Assembly: GCA_947044365.1 (NCBI GenBank) | Contig: OX345648.1 | Location: 722,001 to 786,000, forward strand | Reading direction: 5' to 3' | Source: Petrosia ficiformis | Taxonomy: Eukaryota; Porifera; Demospongiae; Haplosclerida; Petrosiidae | Length of the DNA: 64,000 nt | Shown here: piece after piece, positions 1-11,710 of the stretch | How the letters are laid out: each line of letters starts with the position of its first letter | Position numbering within the stretch: position 1 is the stretch's first letter | Program-made: the position numbers and the translations under genes | The notes under the pieces: model-generated | Told to the model about the DNA's origin: nothing | The model's database searches: none | The model's input: the letters and a program-made list of their open reading frames with translations, nothing else

Positions 1-19
1 TGTATATTATTTTATGTAG

Positions 20-3000
20 TCGTTTCCAAGAAGTAAAAGCTTACGGACATGATTTAGAATCTGTGCTGAAAGCTATATTGAATATTAGAGAGGTTAGTCT
101 TGATTAACACTCCTTAGATCTGTTTCTAAAATCACTTTATTTATTTATCTGCTATTAGAGGCTGAATGGAAATATGAAGGCTATGTACAAGGTACATGGA
201 AACTTCAGTCGAGTGTTCAGGTAAAGATAAAATATTTGAATTGTGAAATGTTTATTAACTACAGTGTAGAGTGTAGAACAGTACATGAATAAAACATTTA
301 AATTTTCAAAATATTATTTACTTCATTTCCTGACAATTCTATAACACTCGTTATTAATCTTTATTACCTTACGATCTCTTCTATAGGCTAGTGTTTAGCC
401 CAGACTACATGTAATTAGAGGGGTGGTCTTGCATTTAGTGCTATGTACCCAGTATATACCTAATTCTGTCTCAGTAGTACTATCTGAGAAGTGCTGACTA
501 TAATTATTGAGTACCTGTTGCCTTCCATGGCTGCTTTGACAACATTGCTCTCGTTATCCGACAAGTATTTAGTAATGAGAGCAATGTTGTCTTAATGGAC
601 ATGTGATGCATAGGGTATGGCTGACTGTTATGTGACAGGTATTTAATGGACACGTAATGCTTAGTGTATAGATGTGTCATACAAAAACTGTTATGTGAGA
701 GGTGTTTAGTAATGATAGCAATGTTGTCGTTAATAGACATGTGATGCATGGGGTATAGCTGTCCCACTTGTACATGTAGGTATAGATGTGTCATACAAAG
801 ACTGTTATCCGACAAGTATTTAGTAATGAGAGCAATGTTGTCTTAATGGACATGTGATGCATAGTGTATGGCTGACTGTTATGTGATAGGTATTTAATAG
901 ACATGTGATGCACAGTGTATAGCTGTCTGTCATATTACAGGTATTTACTAAATACCTGTAATATGACAGACAGTTATACTCTATGCATTACAAGTGCATT
1001 AAATGCCTGTCACATGTAGGACAGCCATACCCTATGCATCACATGTCCGGTAAGGACAGCCTCGAACCTCATTACTAAATACCTGTCACATGACAGTTTT
1101 TGTATGACACATCCATACCCTATGCATTACATGTCCATTAAATGCCTGTCACATGTATGATGTATGACAGCCATGCCCATTAAGGACAACATTATCCTCA
1201 TCACTAAATACCTCTCACATATATGACAGCCATGGCCATTAAGGACAACATTATCCTCATCACTAAATACCTCTCACATATATGACAGCCATGGCCATTA
1301 AGGACAACATTATCCTCATCACTAAATACCTCTCACATATATGACAGCCATGGCCTCTGTATTACAAATCATCTATAATTTTTTAGTGAAATGTGTGTTG
1401 ATGAAAAGTCACTAGGGAATGGTTTTCAAATTGCAAGTGGTTGTTTGGACAGGTAAGAACAATTCTTGTTATAGACTTATAGTTACCAGGCCCTTTATGA
1501 ACATTATCACACTAGGCCCTTTATATACTGTTCTACATGTGCACCAGGTCCTTTATTGTGATCACCAGACCCTTTATGAACATTACACTGTTGTTGTCAC
1601 CAGGCCCTTTAGTCATAAAGGAATATGGAAATACATGCTTCCACCTTACATTAAAACCTTTCACAAAATATAGTAAAAGTATTGATTTAAAAATAATAAA
1701 ACTTGACATTGGATTTAGCATATTTTGATGTATAGCCAGATTCTGATACCAACTAGAGCTGGTATGAGTCTTCTATTACAGAGCCACTAAAATTAATGGA
1801 TATTAAGTGACAGTATCTCCAAATTCAGCGACACCATTCTTTGTTAAATTGCAAAAATTAGGTTATAATTACGTGTACAATTATATTAATTATACTATAC
1901 TGGTATAGAGTATGTAACCATGGTTACTGTTTTCTACTCTAATAAAACGTGTTTCTCTAATAAAATGTGTATAGATTACATATGTTACTATGGTTACTGT
2001 TTTCAATAGCTCACATGAAATTTATTTTAATAAAATGTAAACAATCTAGTAATGAATTCCTTTATACCCTCTAATGGCCTCTATTGGCCTCTAATGGACT
2101 CTAATGGACTCTAATGGCCTCTATATTATCAGTCAGTATAGCATACATATATTCCTGTGCTCATGCAATCAATTCCTTGTGATTGTGCAAAAATACTATA
2201 AATTTGGAAAATGAACATAATAAATATCAGACATAATGTTCATTTTCCAAATTTATAGTATTTTTACACAATCACATGATTTTGTGTTTGAGAGAGGAAA
2301 GAATCAGTGATTTGAAGCATGCTGCTCCTGAGGGTCTGGGGTATGCTCCCCCAGGACATTTTTAATTTTAGGCTCTCTGAGGGGTCTTCTGATGGCTTCT
2401 GGAGCATCAGAAGGCTTGTAGCTTAGATATTGTTGCTGAAATAAATGTGGTCTCATATGTTATGGATACATTGTATGTTGTCTTTATGGCATGCAAACAT
2501 GATGTATTAAACCTGAAGTGTTAGGCTGTTATCATAAGGCTTGATATTCTGTATGTGCTAGAAGAGTACAACATATGCTATACTCTTCTTGGCTAAACTT
2601 GACAGTAATCTAATATATGTATCAGAATATATACCAGTGTTTTGGATTAGCTCATATGGTGCACCATTTGCCCAAAGAGCTTCTTATTTGGCACAGCACG
2701 TTTCTCTCTTTGGGCCAGTGGTGCAGTTAATTATGATTATATTATCACTAACAGCATTAACTCTTTGTTAATTGACTCAAAATGTATTCCCAATGGCGCG
2801 CACACACTAACCATTGTTGAGCCAATTTGGCCCATGCTTCAAAAGTTATCAAAAACTCAGTTTATATTATATAATTATTATAGTTATGGTGATTCTGTGG
2901 ACTATTATTTGGTTGAAGAAGAGTCACGGTTCCTACTTCCTCTAAAAGAATACATTGGTTTCTGTGACAGTTTGAGGTAAACTATTGCATAAGTGTCAAT

Positions 3001-6000
3001 ACCTTCGATGTTATGAAATAGTAACAGAACATTCACGTTCACCTTTACTTAGCTGAGTTACAGTATAATCATGTATACCTTATGACATTAAACTATACAC
3101 TATATTACATATAAAGTCATCACATCCTAATTTGAGGTTATCATGAATGTAAACTACCTCAACTGTCCACCACAGGAAGATATGTTTGGTTTAGTTCCTG
3201 GTATAGTACTGTTTTATTCACCAGATATTTTCCTGTCATCATAATTATATACATTCCTCATACCAGTGTTACAAAATTATCTAACATGGGATGGTACAGT
3301 TGTCAGGTAGTAGATGGTGATGATACTGATTGGTGTGAAGTACCCTGTGTTGATACAATCACTGTTAGTGCAGCTGCTTATGTGTCAGTCATCGGTAAGA
3401 ACTATAAATAGAAATATAGTTAGCCTATCTCAGTGTGGCAGAACAGACCAGTGTTACAGTCCCAGAGAGTTAGGATATACCTTTAGCAGAAACTAGAACT
3501 GACTTTATTATAAAACAGATTGAATTTATATAGACATGACTTATAATCATATTGTCTAGTGAATACAATAACTTAACAATTGATATTATCTACAGTACAA
3601 TAGTGGCTATGGAATACAATATATTATGATTATAACCAATGTTCTATGGAGCCAATGTTCTGGAGTCTAAAGATATCACAACCAGGAGATTTACAATAGT
3701 GGCTAAGTAATACAATATATTATGATTATAACCAATGTTCTATGGAGCCATTGTTCTGGAGTCTAAAGATATCACAACCAGGAGATTTACAAACCGTATG
3801 AGCATTAGAGCGAGTTGCATATTGATAGTGACTTGGAAACAATAATTTATATGTAATAATTATTTGGTACAATGTATATATGCATGAAACATTGTGAAAG
3901 TTGAATGATCAAGTAATCTTTGAGCACTGTAAATCCACTTCCCCAAATGTTGGATTGAAGTAAACATTTTTCTCATTGAAATATAGACCTCATAAATAAG
4001 ATAAATAGGTTTGTATGTTGTTTGCAAATAAACAAATACAAAAAAAAGATTAAAAAAAATTGTAGTAAGTGTCAAAAATGGTGCACCCACTCCCTTAAAA
4101 GCTCTCTGTTCTATTCAGACATTTCGTAAAAGAGCGCAACTATATTTGGTATCTAGGCAGAGTGGCTCTTCATGGAAATCGAATTTAGCTGACTTAATGT
4201 TGAAAATAGCTAATTAGTGAGTGTTTTATTGGTATGCATTTCAATTCCTAATTGTTTGTTTATCCGACAGTCATTTGTATGCAAGTCATTCGACTTTGTT
4301 TATATTAGTATTCAGTGTTTCCTCCAAAGGGTAGTACCATGGCACTCCCTTACCATTTAGTCTACCTCTACTCTATAGTTTAATGTTAATACATGATCAT
4401 AGCTATAACACGATGATGAAGCAGTGGATTGAAATTTGATGTACACAAAAAAGAACAGGAAGGATAATTATATGAAAATGATGCAAGAAAAAAGATTGTT
4501 AGTCATTCCAAACAAAAGTTATGAACATTTTCCTGAGGTCAAAATGAATGTGTGAGGTAGCCCTATACTCATAGTATCTATAGGCAAGCAGTATAGTTTA
4601 TTGTTAGTCATAAAAACACTAGATATCAAAAGGTACGTGTGTATTAAAACTCATCTCGATAATTTTAGCAGACATTTCAGCTCATCACTTGCAATTGAAA
4701 TGTATGGGCAGCCATTTTGGAGCCATTTTGTTTCATACCATTCCTACATACTACCATACTCTCTAATGCTATCATGATGATTTTGATTGCAGCCATAGAA
4801 CTGAATTCCTGCATTCATTGTTAATGTTTGGTAGGTACTTCAGTTAATGTTTGGTATGTACTTCATCAGTTAATGTTTGGTATGTACTTCATCACTTTTT
4901 GTTATATGTTTTGGTATTCCCATTATGTCGGTTGTTACCTTTTAAGGAAAAAAAAGTTTTAAGAATAGTAATGAGATTGTAATGTGAGCAGTGTCTGTTT
5001 ACAAATAATGATTGACATTGATTATTACTTATGGACATTTTTTAACTTACACAATATTACACTAAAAGTTTGTTTACATTCACAATGACCTCAAAATTAT
5101 GGTGTGATACTCAAACACTTATATGTAATATAGTGTATAGTTTAATGTCATAAGGTTAATACATGATTATACTGTAACTCATATATGTAATGTAGTGTAT
5201 AGTTTAATGTCATAAGGTTAATACATGATTATACTGTAACTCAATAACCTATATGTACTATAGTGTATAGTTTAATGTCATAAGGTTAATACATGATTAT
5301 ACTGTAACTCAATAACTTATATGTACTATAGTGTATAGTTTAATGTCATAAGGTTAATACATGATTATACTGTAACTCAATAATGAAGTAGTGGATTGAA
5401 ATTTGACATACACAAGAAAGATTTGAAAGAATAATAGTTTGAAAACAGTACAGAGACAAAGATTATGAATGTTTTTCACGAGGACATGGTGAACGTGAAT
5501 GACCTTAACCCCAGTTAATGACCTTTTCCTTTCTCTTGCAGATCTGTTGTTCGTCGACATGAAGTTTTACAGAAGCAATTAGAAAAATCTGAAGAAAATT
5601 TATCTTCAAAAGCTGAACAGAAAGAATCTTTGCAAAAGAATGTTAGTAAAACCTTCCATAAATCTGTTTACTATGATAATCAGTTTGTAAATAGTTTGAT
5701 TAAAATGTGCAGGAAATTTATTACAAACATATGTGAGTTAATTTTCATAAAGGGACCTTGTCCTGCCACATTAATTACATGTCATACTACCGTTGTGTAC
5801 AGAAGGTCACTAGTAGTAATAGTACTAACTATTAATAAATAGTTTATTAACTATTAATTTTAATTATTGTATAGATGTAGTGGTAATGGTACTAACTAGT
5901 TTATTAACTATTAATTTTAATTACTGTGTAGTAGTTATACATGTAATATAATAGTAGTAATAGTTTTTATTAAATTACTATTATTGTAATACATGTATAT

Positions 6001-8780
6001 AATGATAGTAAAATGCAGTTGTTAATATTTGATTATGGTATTTAACTTATATAGGGTCCAGATGATGGGAATAATGGAGGAAAAAAACTTTCTTTTAAAA
6101 ATCTTTCGGCTCTGATACGAGGTGAAGACACAAGGTATGAAGTTCAGTTAGCTAATGCTGACAAAGAACTCAGTGATGCTGAAGAAACAGTTGACCAGTC
6201 CCAGAAAGAATTCGAGTTAGTTTGTTAATATTTGCAATTAGCTTTGTGAAAAATTGATATTTAGCAAAAGCCACAATCACTATTCTACCATTCTGTGCAG
6301 GAAGTAAACAAAATATATATTAATATCTATATCTATTATATTTTAATGGAAGACAGCGGAATAGTAACCATTTAAACAGAAGGTTTGCCTTGAAAGTACT
6401 GATTTTTTCAAAGCTCTTCACATTTAACGACATGAGGAAATTAATTTTCTGATACTAAAGTTATAAATCTTTGTTTTATTCACAGACAATTCACTGAAGA
6501 TTCGTTGCAAGAACTTGAGAAATTCAGTCACCAGAAGGATGGTGATTTTAGAAGCATGTTAATTAACTATGTTCAGCTGCAAATGCATATGCACAGAAAG
6601 GTTGGTAAAGACTCAATGGACTATTGGTTATGAAATTGTTTTAGTAACATAAACACATCTATAAGTTAGGGACAGGCACATCATGCTGGCATTGCTTTCA
6701 GTACAATAGGTTTATCAAAGCAGGAAGCATTATGCCAGCATTATAGGATGTCAAATGTAAACTTTGTGGTGAAAATACCTTTAAACAAAGGTCATGGGGT
6801 TGCAATTGAACATGTACTAAACAATTACTTTAATGAGTAACAACTAAATTCACTTGAAGACTATACAAGCATCAGTTATGTTACAATTTAAGAATTTAGA
6901 GCATAATGAGAGCATATTAGGTACCTAACCTACCTAAGTGGAAGCACAGTTGAAATAAAACTGGGAATTTGAACATAGCATAATAGGTTGTAATAAAAGC
7001 ATAATGTACCTGTCCTTACTATAAGTCCTGGTGAAGTGTACTATGATATGCATTACCTGTTTACCCTTGCTAAGGCTTATTCATCAGTCACTAAAAAATG
7101 GCACAATTAACGGGTGTTCAACTAAACAAGGAGATGGTGCCATCACCTTGTGCCATCAACCAGTTCTGGTGCCATAGCGCCATCAACCAGTTCTGGTGCC
7201 ATTGCAATAAACTAACTAACTAATGCTTCTGGAACTAGAAGCCTTTTTACCAAGAAAGAGTTGATTGTCTTCTGCAATTTTGTGACATCATATTTACTAC
7301 ACATATGCATAACCTAGTCTCGTGTTACTAGCCCCTCCCCTCCTTATTTAGAGGGTAGGGGCTGGCTATACCAGACTATGTATAACCTTTCCCTTGACGC
7401 AAGTTTGCTTTGGTGCCAAAATCAGGCCTTCTTGTTGCCAAGAGACCTTCTAAGCACCCCTTGTTTAATTATGAAGATGAGACACTATTACACCACTCAT
7501 GCAGATTTCACAATATTTGTATAGACGATTGTTCACTGTTATTCTGATAGTTAGTATATTCATTATTCTAAGTACATTTAACATTTCAGTTATCCTAAAA
7601 GTTTATTCATTATTGTGTGGCTCTGAAATTTAAATAACAATAGTTTAAAGACTGCGTTGTCTGGCAACAATTAGTTGCAACCTTTGTTTTAAGTACATTT
7701 AACATTTCAGTAATCCTAAAAGTGATATTGAAAATGCAGATCACTGATATAAACACAGTGATTGCTATTAAACATTGTTTACGATTAAGGTAAGCAATTA
7801 CATTATGCAATTTCATCATGTTTATACTAAATAGTTGCGAAAGTAACTGTTAGAACAAGAACTGTATGAGGTAAGAATATGGGTCGATGTTAGCCTATCA
7901 AATACCACAAAGAATGTGACCTGATGTTTACAAATATATAATGTAGTTTGAGATACATTGAAATAGGAAACAGGAATTTAATTATGATCTGATCACCACA
8001 GAAAGTGGAAGCTACTTCTATTTATGTATGGATTCACAGAACATAGTTTAGATGCATTGACATTCTAATATTGATCTAAAACTCACATCATTATAATTAT
8101 GGTGCTGTAAATACTAGGCAGTGGTCTAACACCCAGGTTGACAAAAAAAACACTCATGAAAATGTGTTTTAGGAACTGAGAATAGTTTAAGTAATTCATA
8201 TTTGAGTGATGGTGTATGTATAATTACCATTATTCGATTTTCAGTTGGACTATGGTCCTTCAACTGATATTGAACAAAGCCAATGCTTTTTTAGCAGAAT
8301 TATATGATTTTATTAAGGATTTTCTAATAGGTGTGGTCTCAACACTAATAAATTTATGAAGGGTATTTAGAATTACAAAAAATGTTCCAATCCCTTTGAA
8401 ACAATCATTCCAAACACAGCACTTCTCAGTTTGTCTCGCCCCCAGACTGCCACACATTACAGGCGAAAAACGGTTTGGAACAGTTATTCCAAATTCTTGG
8501 TCCAAGCATCAAACGTGTCTTTCACTCAAAAAGGACATTCATTGTAACAAACATCTTTTGTGAGTTAAAAAGATGTTTGACGATTCGACCAAGAATTTGA
8601 AGCAACTGTTCCAGACCATCTTTCGCCCGTATGGTTTGACAATCTGGGGACGAGACTACTTCTCACTGGTACATCTTGTGAATATTATGCTAATCATAAT
8701 GTTAAAAACTCATCACTTTTCTATTACAGGGAATGACAACTTGGCAGAAAATTCAGAAAGGTTTTACAGATACATCCTAG
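20..8780 (+). CDS. SNX-BAR sorting nexin, C-terminal BAR part (5' end outside window)
   Basis: Sorting nexins of this type bind phosphoinositides and bend endosomal membranes through a C-terminal BAR dimer. Exons that keep frame: 20-92, 159-220, 5542-5641, 6055-6215, 6486-6600 and 8730-8780 (stop TAG 8778-8780). The translation is helical and charged, with MKAMYKVHGNFSRVF in exon 159-220, a coiled segment (EVLQKQLEKSEENLSSKAEQ), then DFRSMLINYVQLQMHMHRK followed by GMTTWQKIQKGF, the usual pattern at the end of SNX-BAR domains. The phases of the last five exons match exactly. About 186 residues are visible. An exon may be missing in the 5.3 kb intron 221-5541, since the BAR domain is slightly short and I found no clear extra exon there. 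The PX domain must lie upstream. The final intron holds the left breakpoint of the large duplication, and the terminal exon was copied with it. The exact SNX subfamily (SNX4/7/8/30-like) is not resolved. Confidence 0.75.
504..1360. repeat. Minisatellite array arranged as a large inverted repeat
   Basis: Units of about 60-130 bp built from 'gacatgtgatgcatag' and 'aggtattta' motifs run in one orientation from about 550 to 948 and in the opposite orientation from 949 to about 1360. The centre at 948 is an almost perfect palindrome with arms of nearly 30 bp. The last part (1180-1350) is a 64-bp tandem repeat beginning near 'atatgacagccatggcc'. It lies in the large sorting nexin intron. The open frame across it is a repeat artefact. 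Confidence 0.8.
2180..2274. repeat. Near-perfect hairpin, about 39-bp arms
   Basis: The left arm 2180-2218 and right arm 2236-2274 are reverse complements with a single mismatch, separated by a loop of about 17 bases. The arms contain 'actataaatttggaaaatg' and its complement. It lies in the large sorting nexin intron. It could be a small foldback element or a hairpin RNA precursor; sequence alone does not decide. Confidence 0.8.
2632..2860 (+). mobile_element. MITE-like element, family B ('gctcatatggtgcac')
   Basis: A 220-bp element starting near 'gctcatatggtgcacc' and ending near 'ttatcaaaaactcag'. Related copies occur at about 19331-19545, 39515-39735 and 43895-44050 (+), at 18676-18770 and 38655-38750 (-), and as partial copies at 44806-44915 and 45138-45243. 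The two ends are imperfect inverted repeats carrying 'tttttgataa' and 'tggcccaaa/tgggccaaa'. No coding capacity is seen, so a non-autonomous DNA element is the simplest reading. Confidence 0.6.
3028..3156 (-). mobile_element. Short copy of the 68-bp-VNTR MITE family (family A)
   Basis: Inverted copy with one internal unit ('gagttacagtataatcatg' to 'acactatattacatata') followed by the end motif 'gaggttatcatgaatgt'. The start is degraded ('cattcacgttcaccttta'). See the full copy at 5072-5515 for the structure. Confidence 0.6.
3597..3788. repeat. 96-bp tandem duplication
   Basis: Two head-to-tail copies, 3597-3692 and 3693-3788, each from 'acaatagtggcta' to 'accaggagattt', with few differences. 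It is intronic, inside the sorting nexin gene. Confidence 0.85.
4818..4891. repeat. Short tandem repeat, three units of about 25-28 bp
   Basis: Three consecutive copies of 'gttaatgtttggtatgtact' with small spacer differences. Intronic. Confidence 0.8.
5072..5515 (+). mobile_element. Family A MITE with internal 68-bp tandem units (about 4 units)
   Basis: The left end is 'ttacattcacaatgacctca'. The internal units read 'tatagtgtatagtttaatgt' to 'atactgtaactcaataa'. A unique right part follows with 'ggattgaaatttgacatac', and the right end is 'gtgaacgtgaatgacctt'. The two ends are imperfect inverted repeats of each other. The element ends only about 25 bp before the acceptor of sorting nexin exon 5542-5641. 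A degraded copy of the right half is at about 4380-4560. Confidence 0.75.
6664..7020. mobile_element. MITE-like element with imperfect terminal inverted repeats
   Basis: The left end 'gttagggacaggcacatcatg' region pairs with the right end 'cataatgtacctgtccttac' (about 20 bp, imperfect). The 355-bp interior has no convincing gene; an open frame from 6667 is not sorting-nexin-like. It lies in the last sorting nexin intron, outside the duplicated block. Confidence 0.55.
8432..8656. mobile_element. Foldback element in the last sorting nexin intron
   Basis: The segment begins with 'gtctcgcccccagactg' and ends with 'tctggggacgagac'. The two halves are imperfect reverse complements ('ggtttggaacagttattcc' against 'caactgttccagacc'). 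It is repeated in U2 and, inverted and diverged, in the right arms. Open frames across it are not supported as genes. Confidence 0.6.
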
Positions 8781-8877
8781 ATAAACTGAAATAGTAATAT
8801 ATATATTATATTGCATTAATTTTGTGTGTGTTCAATTTTAACTAATTTTTTGTAATTTTATCTTGTCATTTGTGAGC

Positions 8878-8883
8878 AATAAA
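8878..8883 (+). terminator. Polyadenylation signal AATAAA, sorting nexin gene
   Basis: Canonical AATAAA about 98 bp after the sorting nexin stop codon, followed by an AT dinucleotide tract (about 8903-8930). The same signal is present in the U2 copy after the orphan exon. Confidence 0.5.
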
Positions 8884-8898
8884 TTGAATTATGTTTAA

Positions 8899-8931
<33 letters not shown>

Positions 8932-9327
8932 TATTGTTTATTACTTGTGTATTATTAGAAATGTATATTATGTACATTAAGTCAGTAAGTTGACTTGTGC
9001 TGCAATCGTAATAGACAATTATTTTTTGATTCAGTGCTTAACACTTTATACTCACCTACCTCATTTTTTTTTTGCTAAATCCCATCACTGGCAATTGCAA
9101 TAATGATTTCACACTAGACAGATGAATAGAAATTGCATTAGCAACTTCAATGTAGTGTGGATTCTTCTTGACAAATCTTTCATTCAATCAACTTTACAAA
9201 CAAACAAAAGTTGTTTATAGTATGATGGTGACATCATCCCTTTGATGTGGTGAGTTCTCTATATTGTAATATAGACCTTCCACGTGCACACTATGCAGGA
9301 GATGTCACCATCATACAATATATTGTA

Positions 9328-9476
9328 TATGGTATGCTAATAGTCCTATATACTGCATATATATGACCCTCGTTTTGTTTCCTCGAATGTGATATAGCCC
9401 TCGCAGGCTCGGGCTATATCACATCCTGACACAAACTCAGGTTCTATATTTTGTATATAGGACCTATATATCAGCA

Positions 9477-9480
<4 letters not shown>
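9328..9480. mobile_element. Palindromic foldback element
   Basis: The outer ends 'gtatgctaatagtcctata' and 'cctatatatcagcatac' are inverted repeats. The centre is a strong hairpin, 'gtgatatagccctcg' against 'cgggctatatcac'. A second nested inverted pair ('tatgatggtgacatcat' and 'gatgtcaccatcatac') lies just upstream (9216-9315). The U2 copy is at about 23397-23550. Confidence 0.65.
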
Positions 9481-9515
<35 letters not shown>

Positions 9516-10020
9516 TATAGTTATAATGTCATTATAATTCATAGTTGAAGTGATAAATACTAATATGACTATGCTGAATAGCATTCTGTTCTAAAACTTG
9601 TAATCTGATATCCTCTAGTCTGCATTCTGTCTGATGTTGGTTGTGAGCAAGTTTGGTAATCATGAGGGAGTAACTTAGATGAAAAGTTCAGCGCCCATGT
9701 TCTCACATGGACAGTTTCATCAAACGTGCTAGAGTTGGACAGTTTCATTTGCTGTGTTGGAAAGTGTAGCGGGTCACCATCTTGGCTTCACAATGAACAG
9801 CCATGTAGGAACTCTAATGACTTTTGATTACTGATCACCCATGTTCTCAGATATTACAGTTTCATTGGAAATGGAGAGAGTGGATTCGATATAATTACGC
9901 AATACTCAATACGGCAATACGGTACGGTACGGTACATACGTATCGGGACATTACATTCTCGCACAAATGCAGAACAGGAAACACTGGAAAAGGTTGCAGT
10001 TAGTTCCAATAAAAAAATAA

Positions 10021-10027
10021 TATAAAA
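10021..10027 (+). promoter_or_regulatory. TATA box, family copy 1
   Basis: TATAAAA 102 bp before the ATG. It is followed by 'gagctcctcttagagtggct', a block also recognisable after the TATA boxes of the other copies, especially 'gagtggctgaat' in copy 6. Confidence 0.65.
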
Positions 10028-10122
10028 GAGCTCCTCTTAGAGTGGCTGAATCAACTTACAGAAACCAATAGTAATATTAATAAAAGAATTAGATTTGCTG
10101 AACTGAATTTGTGCTGGCAACT

Positions 10123-10933
10123 ATGGCTGCAATTCCAATCATACCATTTGTTTTCATGTTGTTGAAACTAACAGGTGACATCACTTATTCTCCTCGTTTA
10201 CTTAGACCTAACAACTCACAATTAAAGAACGATTTCACAGGACCAGCTATGTTTTCCACTACAAATTTCAGAAATAGAGGTAAAATACTTTTTATGCAAC
10301 CATGTACAGTAATAACAGTAATGTTCGACTGGAATGATCACATGAATTTTTTGTTTACTGAATATTATATCAAATTTATATCATATTCAGAACCATTATT
10401 TGCTGAGCTCCAACAAACACTATGGACAAATGAAATCAAGATCTATCAAGAATACGTTGTCAAGGGAACACATCAAGTGAAGAAACTTTACTACTTTACC
10501 GAGAATTGCAATGAAAAACTTGACATTACAGAGGTATGTACTGGTGTACTTGTACAACTACTATGAATGCATTTACATTTAGAACATTACACATTAAAAC
10601 TGGTGAAGATAAAATTATGTATTACAATATTTGTGATCCTTTTCATAGGATGTCGACAATGCTACTGTATTTCGTATGAGAACTGAAAGTGATAATATAC
10701 ATGAAGGACAAAGGTTTCACATTACTTGTGAGACAGAGATAGTTCATGAAGAAGGATCTGGATTCATGTCATCTAAAGAAATCACAACACAATGGCAGAC
10801 TGTAAATATAACTCAAATCGGTTTTGATAAGTATCAACTTGAAGCTATTTCAGATGAAACTGAAGGTGATATTACAAAGACGTACCCTCTTGTTGGAATG
10901 ATAACCCCATACTACATGCAAGACAAGATATAA
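10123..10933 (+). CDS. Unrecognised small protein family, copy 1 (three exons, 194 aa)
   Basis: Exons 10123-10279, 10391-10533 and 10649-10933. I do not recognise the family. The N-terminus (MAAIPIIPFVFMLLKLTG) is hydrophobic and could be a signal peptide or anchor. The rest is mixed polar, with many short strand-like segments, two Cys (NCNEK, HITCETE) and the C-terminus PLVGMITPYYMQDKI. Intron 1 is inferred because copies 2, 4 and 5 carry frameshifts or stops only inside that interval. Here the interval is a multiple of three with no stop, so retention would add about 37 residues. The ATG was chosen because it is the one shared by all six copies; an in-frame ATG 12 bases upstream exists only in copies 1 and 3. 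The protein is identical to copy 3. It sits between the arms of the inverted repeat. Confidence 0.75.
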
Positions 10934-11710
10934 TAACTGATTGTTACATATTATATATATAGTATCATATATTTCAAAATCAGCAAGGTATTACTAATTT
11001 TATATACTGGATCACTATTTTTTAAGTTATTTATCTAATTTTTTATATTTATTATAAAATGTATTTATTATTTTATTCAAACACAGAAAATATTTATTAA
11101 TAACCTAGTGTATAGCCAATACATGTACGTATCTTTTTCACAATTCATTGATTATCTAATTTACTCCAACCTGTTCTTCTCCTTTCTAATTCTAAGTGTC
11201 TCTTTTTGGGGTTCCATTTAAAGATGTTACAAGGAGATAATAATTATAAACTCTAGATTTTAATTATAGAGAATTGAAGAAGAAAAAAAAGGAAGAAAAA
11301 GGTAAAGAGAGTATACTTTTAGAGGAGAGATGGATCACTATTTTCTGTAAAAACAAATGCTGCATCTTTCATGACAAATGTACCTGACATTAGAAATCAG
11401 AGGATTGGATGACTTGTTGCAGCAATTGCCAATCTGTCAATAATGATCCTCCTCTCTTCCCACTGGTACTTCTCTATGAATACCTACCATTTATAAAATT
11501 CTGTCTTCTTATTTAGAGCCACAATTATTGTCTCTTGAGTTAACATGTTATGGAACTCCAGAGAAATGCTTCATTGGGATAAAGAAATGTAACAATGAAC
11601 ATTGTACATGATTATTGTTCTATAAAATGTTGTCTCTGTTTAATTGTCTCCTGTCTGTCTCTTGTGTCTCTATATAAACACTTGCCATTAGTCCACTCAA
11701 AGCAAGTCTC
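10934..11710. other. 3' flank of family copy 1, no gene seen
   Basis: AT-rich sequence with no convincing coding exon. The same flank follows copy 3 (25003-25787) and is present in reverse complement beside copy 5 (about 30902-31649), so it travels with the gene. Confidence 0.7.

Larger units (their letters stand above)
7617..9173 (+). repeat. Left arm of a large inverted repeat
   Basis: This arm is the imperfect reverse complement of 11711-13203. It contains the sorting nexin terminal exon (8730-8780), the hairpin element and the flank 'gctaaatcccatcactggc'. The arms surround the segment carrying family copy 1. The equivalent arms in U2 are about 21686-23242 and 25788-27287. Confidence 0.8.

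Noticed and set aside
1181..1350. CRISPR-like array
   Set aside because: The units are contiguous 64-bp tandem repeats without unique spacers, in an animal genome.
6667..6840. Additional sorting nexin exon starting 'ggacaggcacatcatg'
   Set aside because: Open for 58 codons after an AG, but not sorting-nexin-like, and it lies inside an element with terminal inverted repeats; the exon at 8730 fits family and phase.
8260..8505. An 81-codon minus-strand open frame duplicated at 22329-22574
   Set aside because: Identical only because the whole block is duplicated; it lies in a foldback element, and the diverged inverted copies do not keep the frame.
8573..8794. A 73-codon open frame as a repeated small gene (with copies at 12047, 22642 and 26129)
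   Set aside because: It covers a foldback element and, in a different frame, the sorting nexin last exon, which has a good acceptor and the family-like ending GMTTWQKIQKGF.
10111..10122. Upstream ATG (MLATMAA) as the start of family copies 1 and 3
   Set aside because: Absent in the other four copies, whereas the ATG at 10123 is shared by all six.
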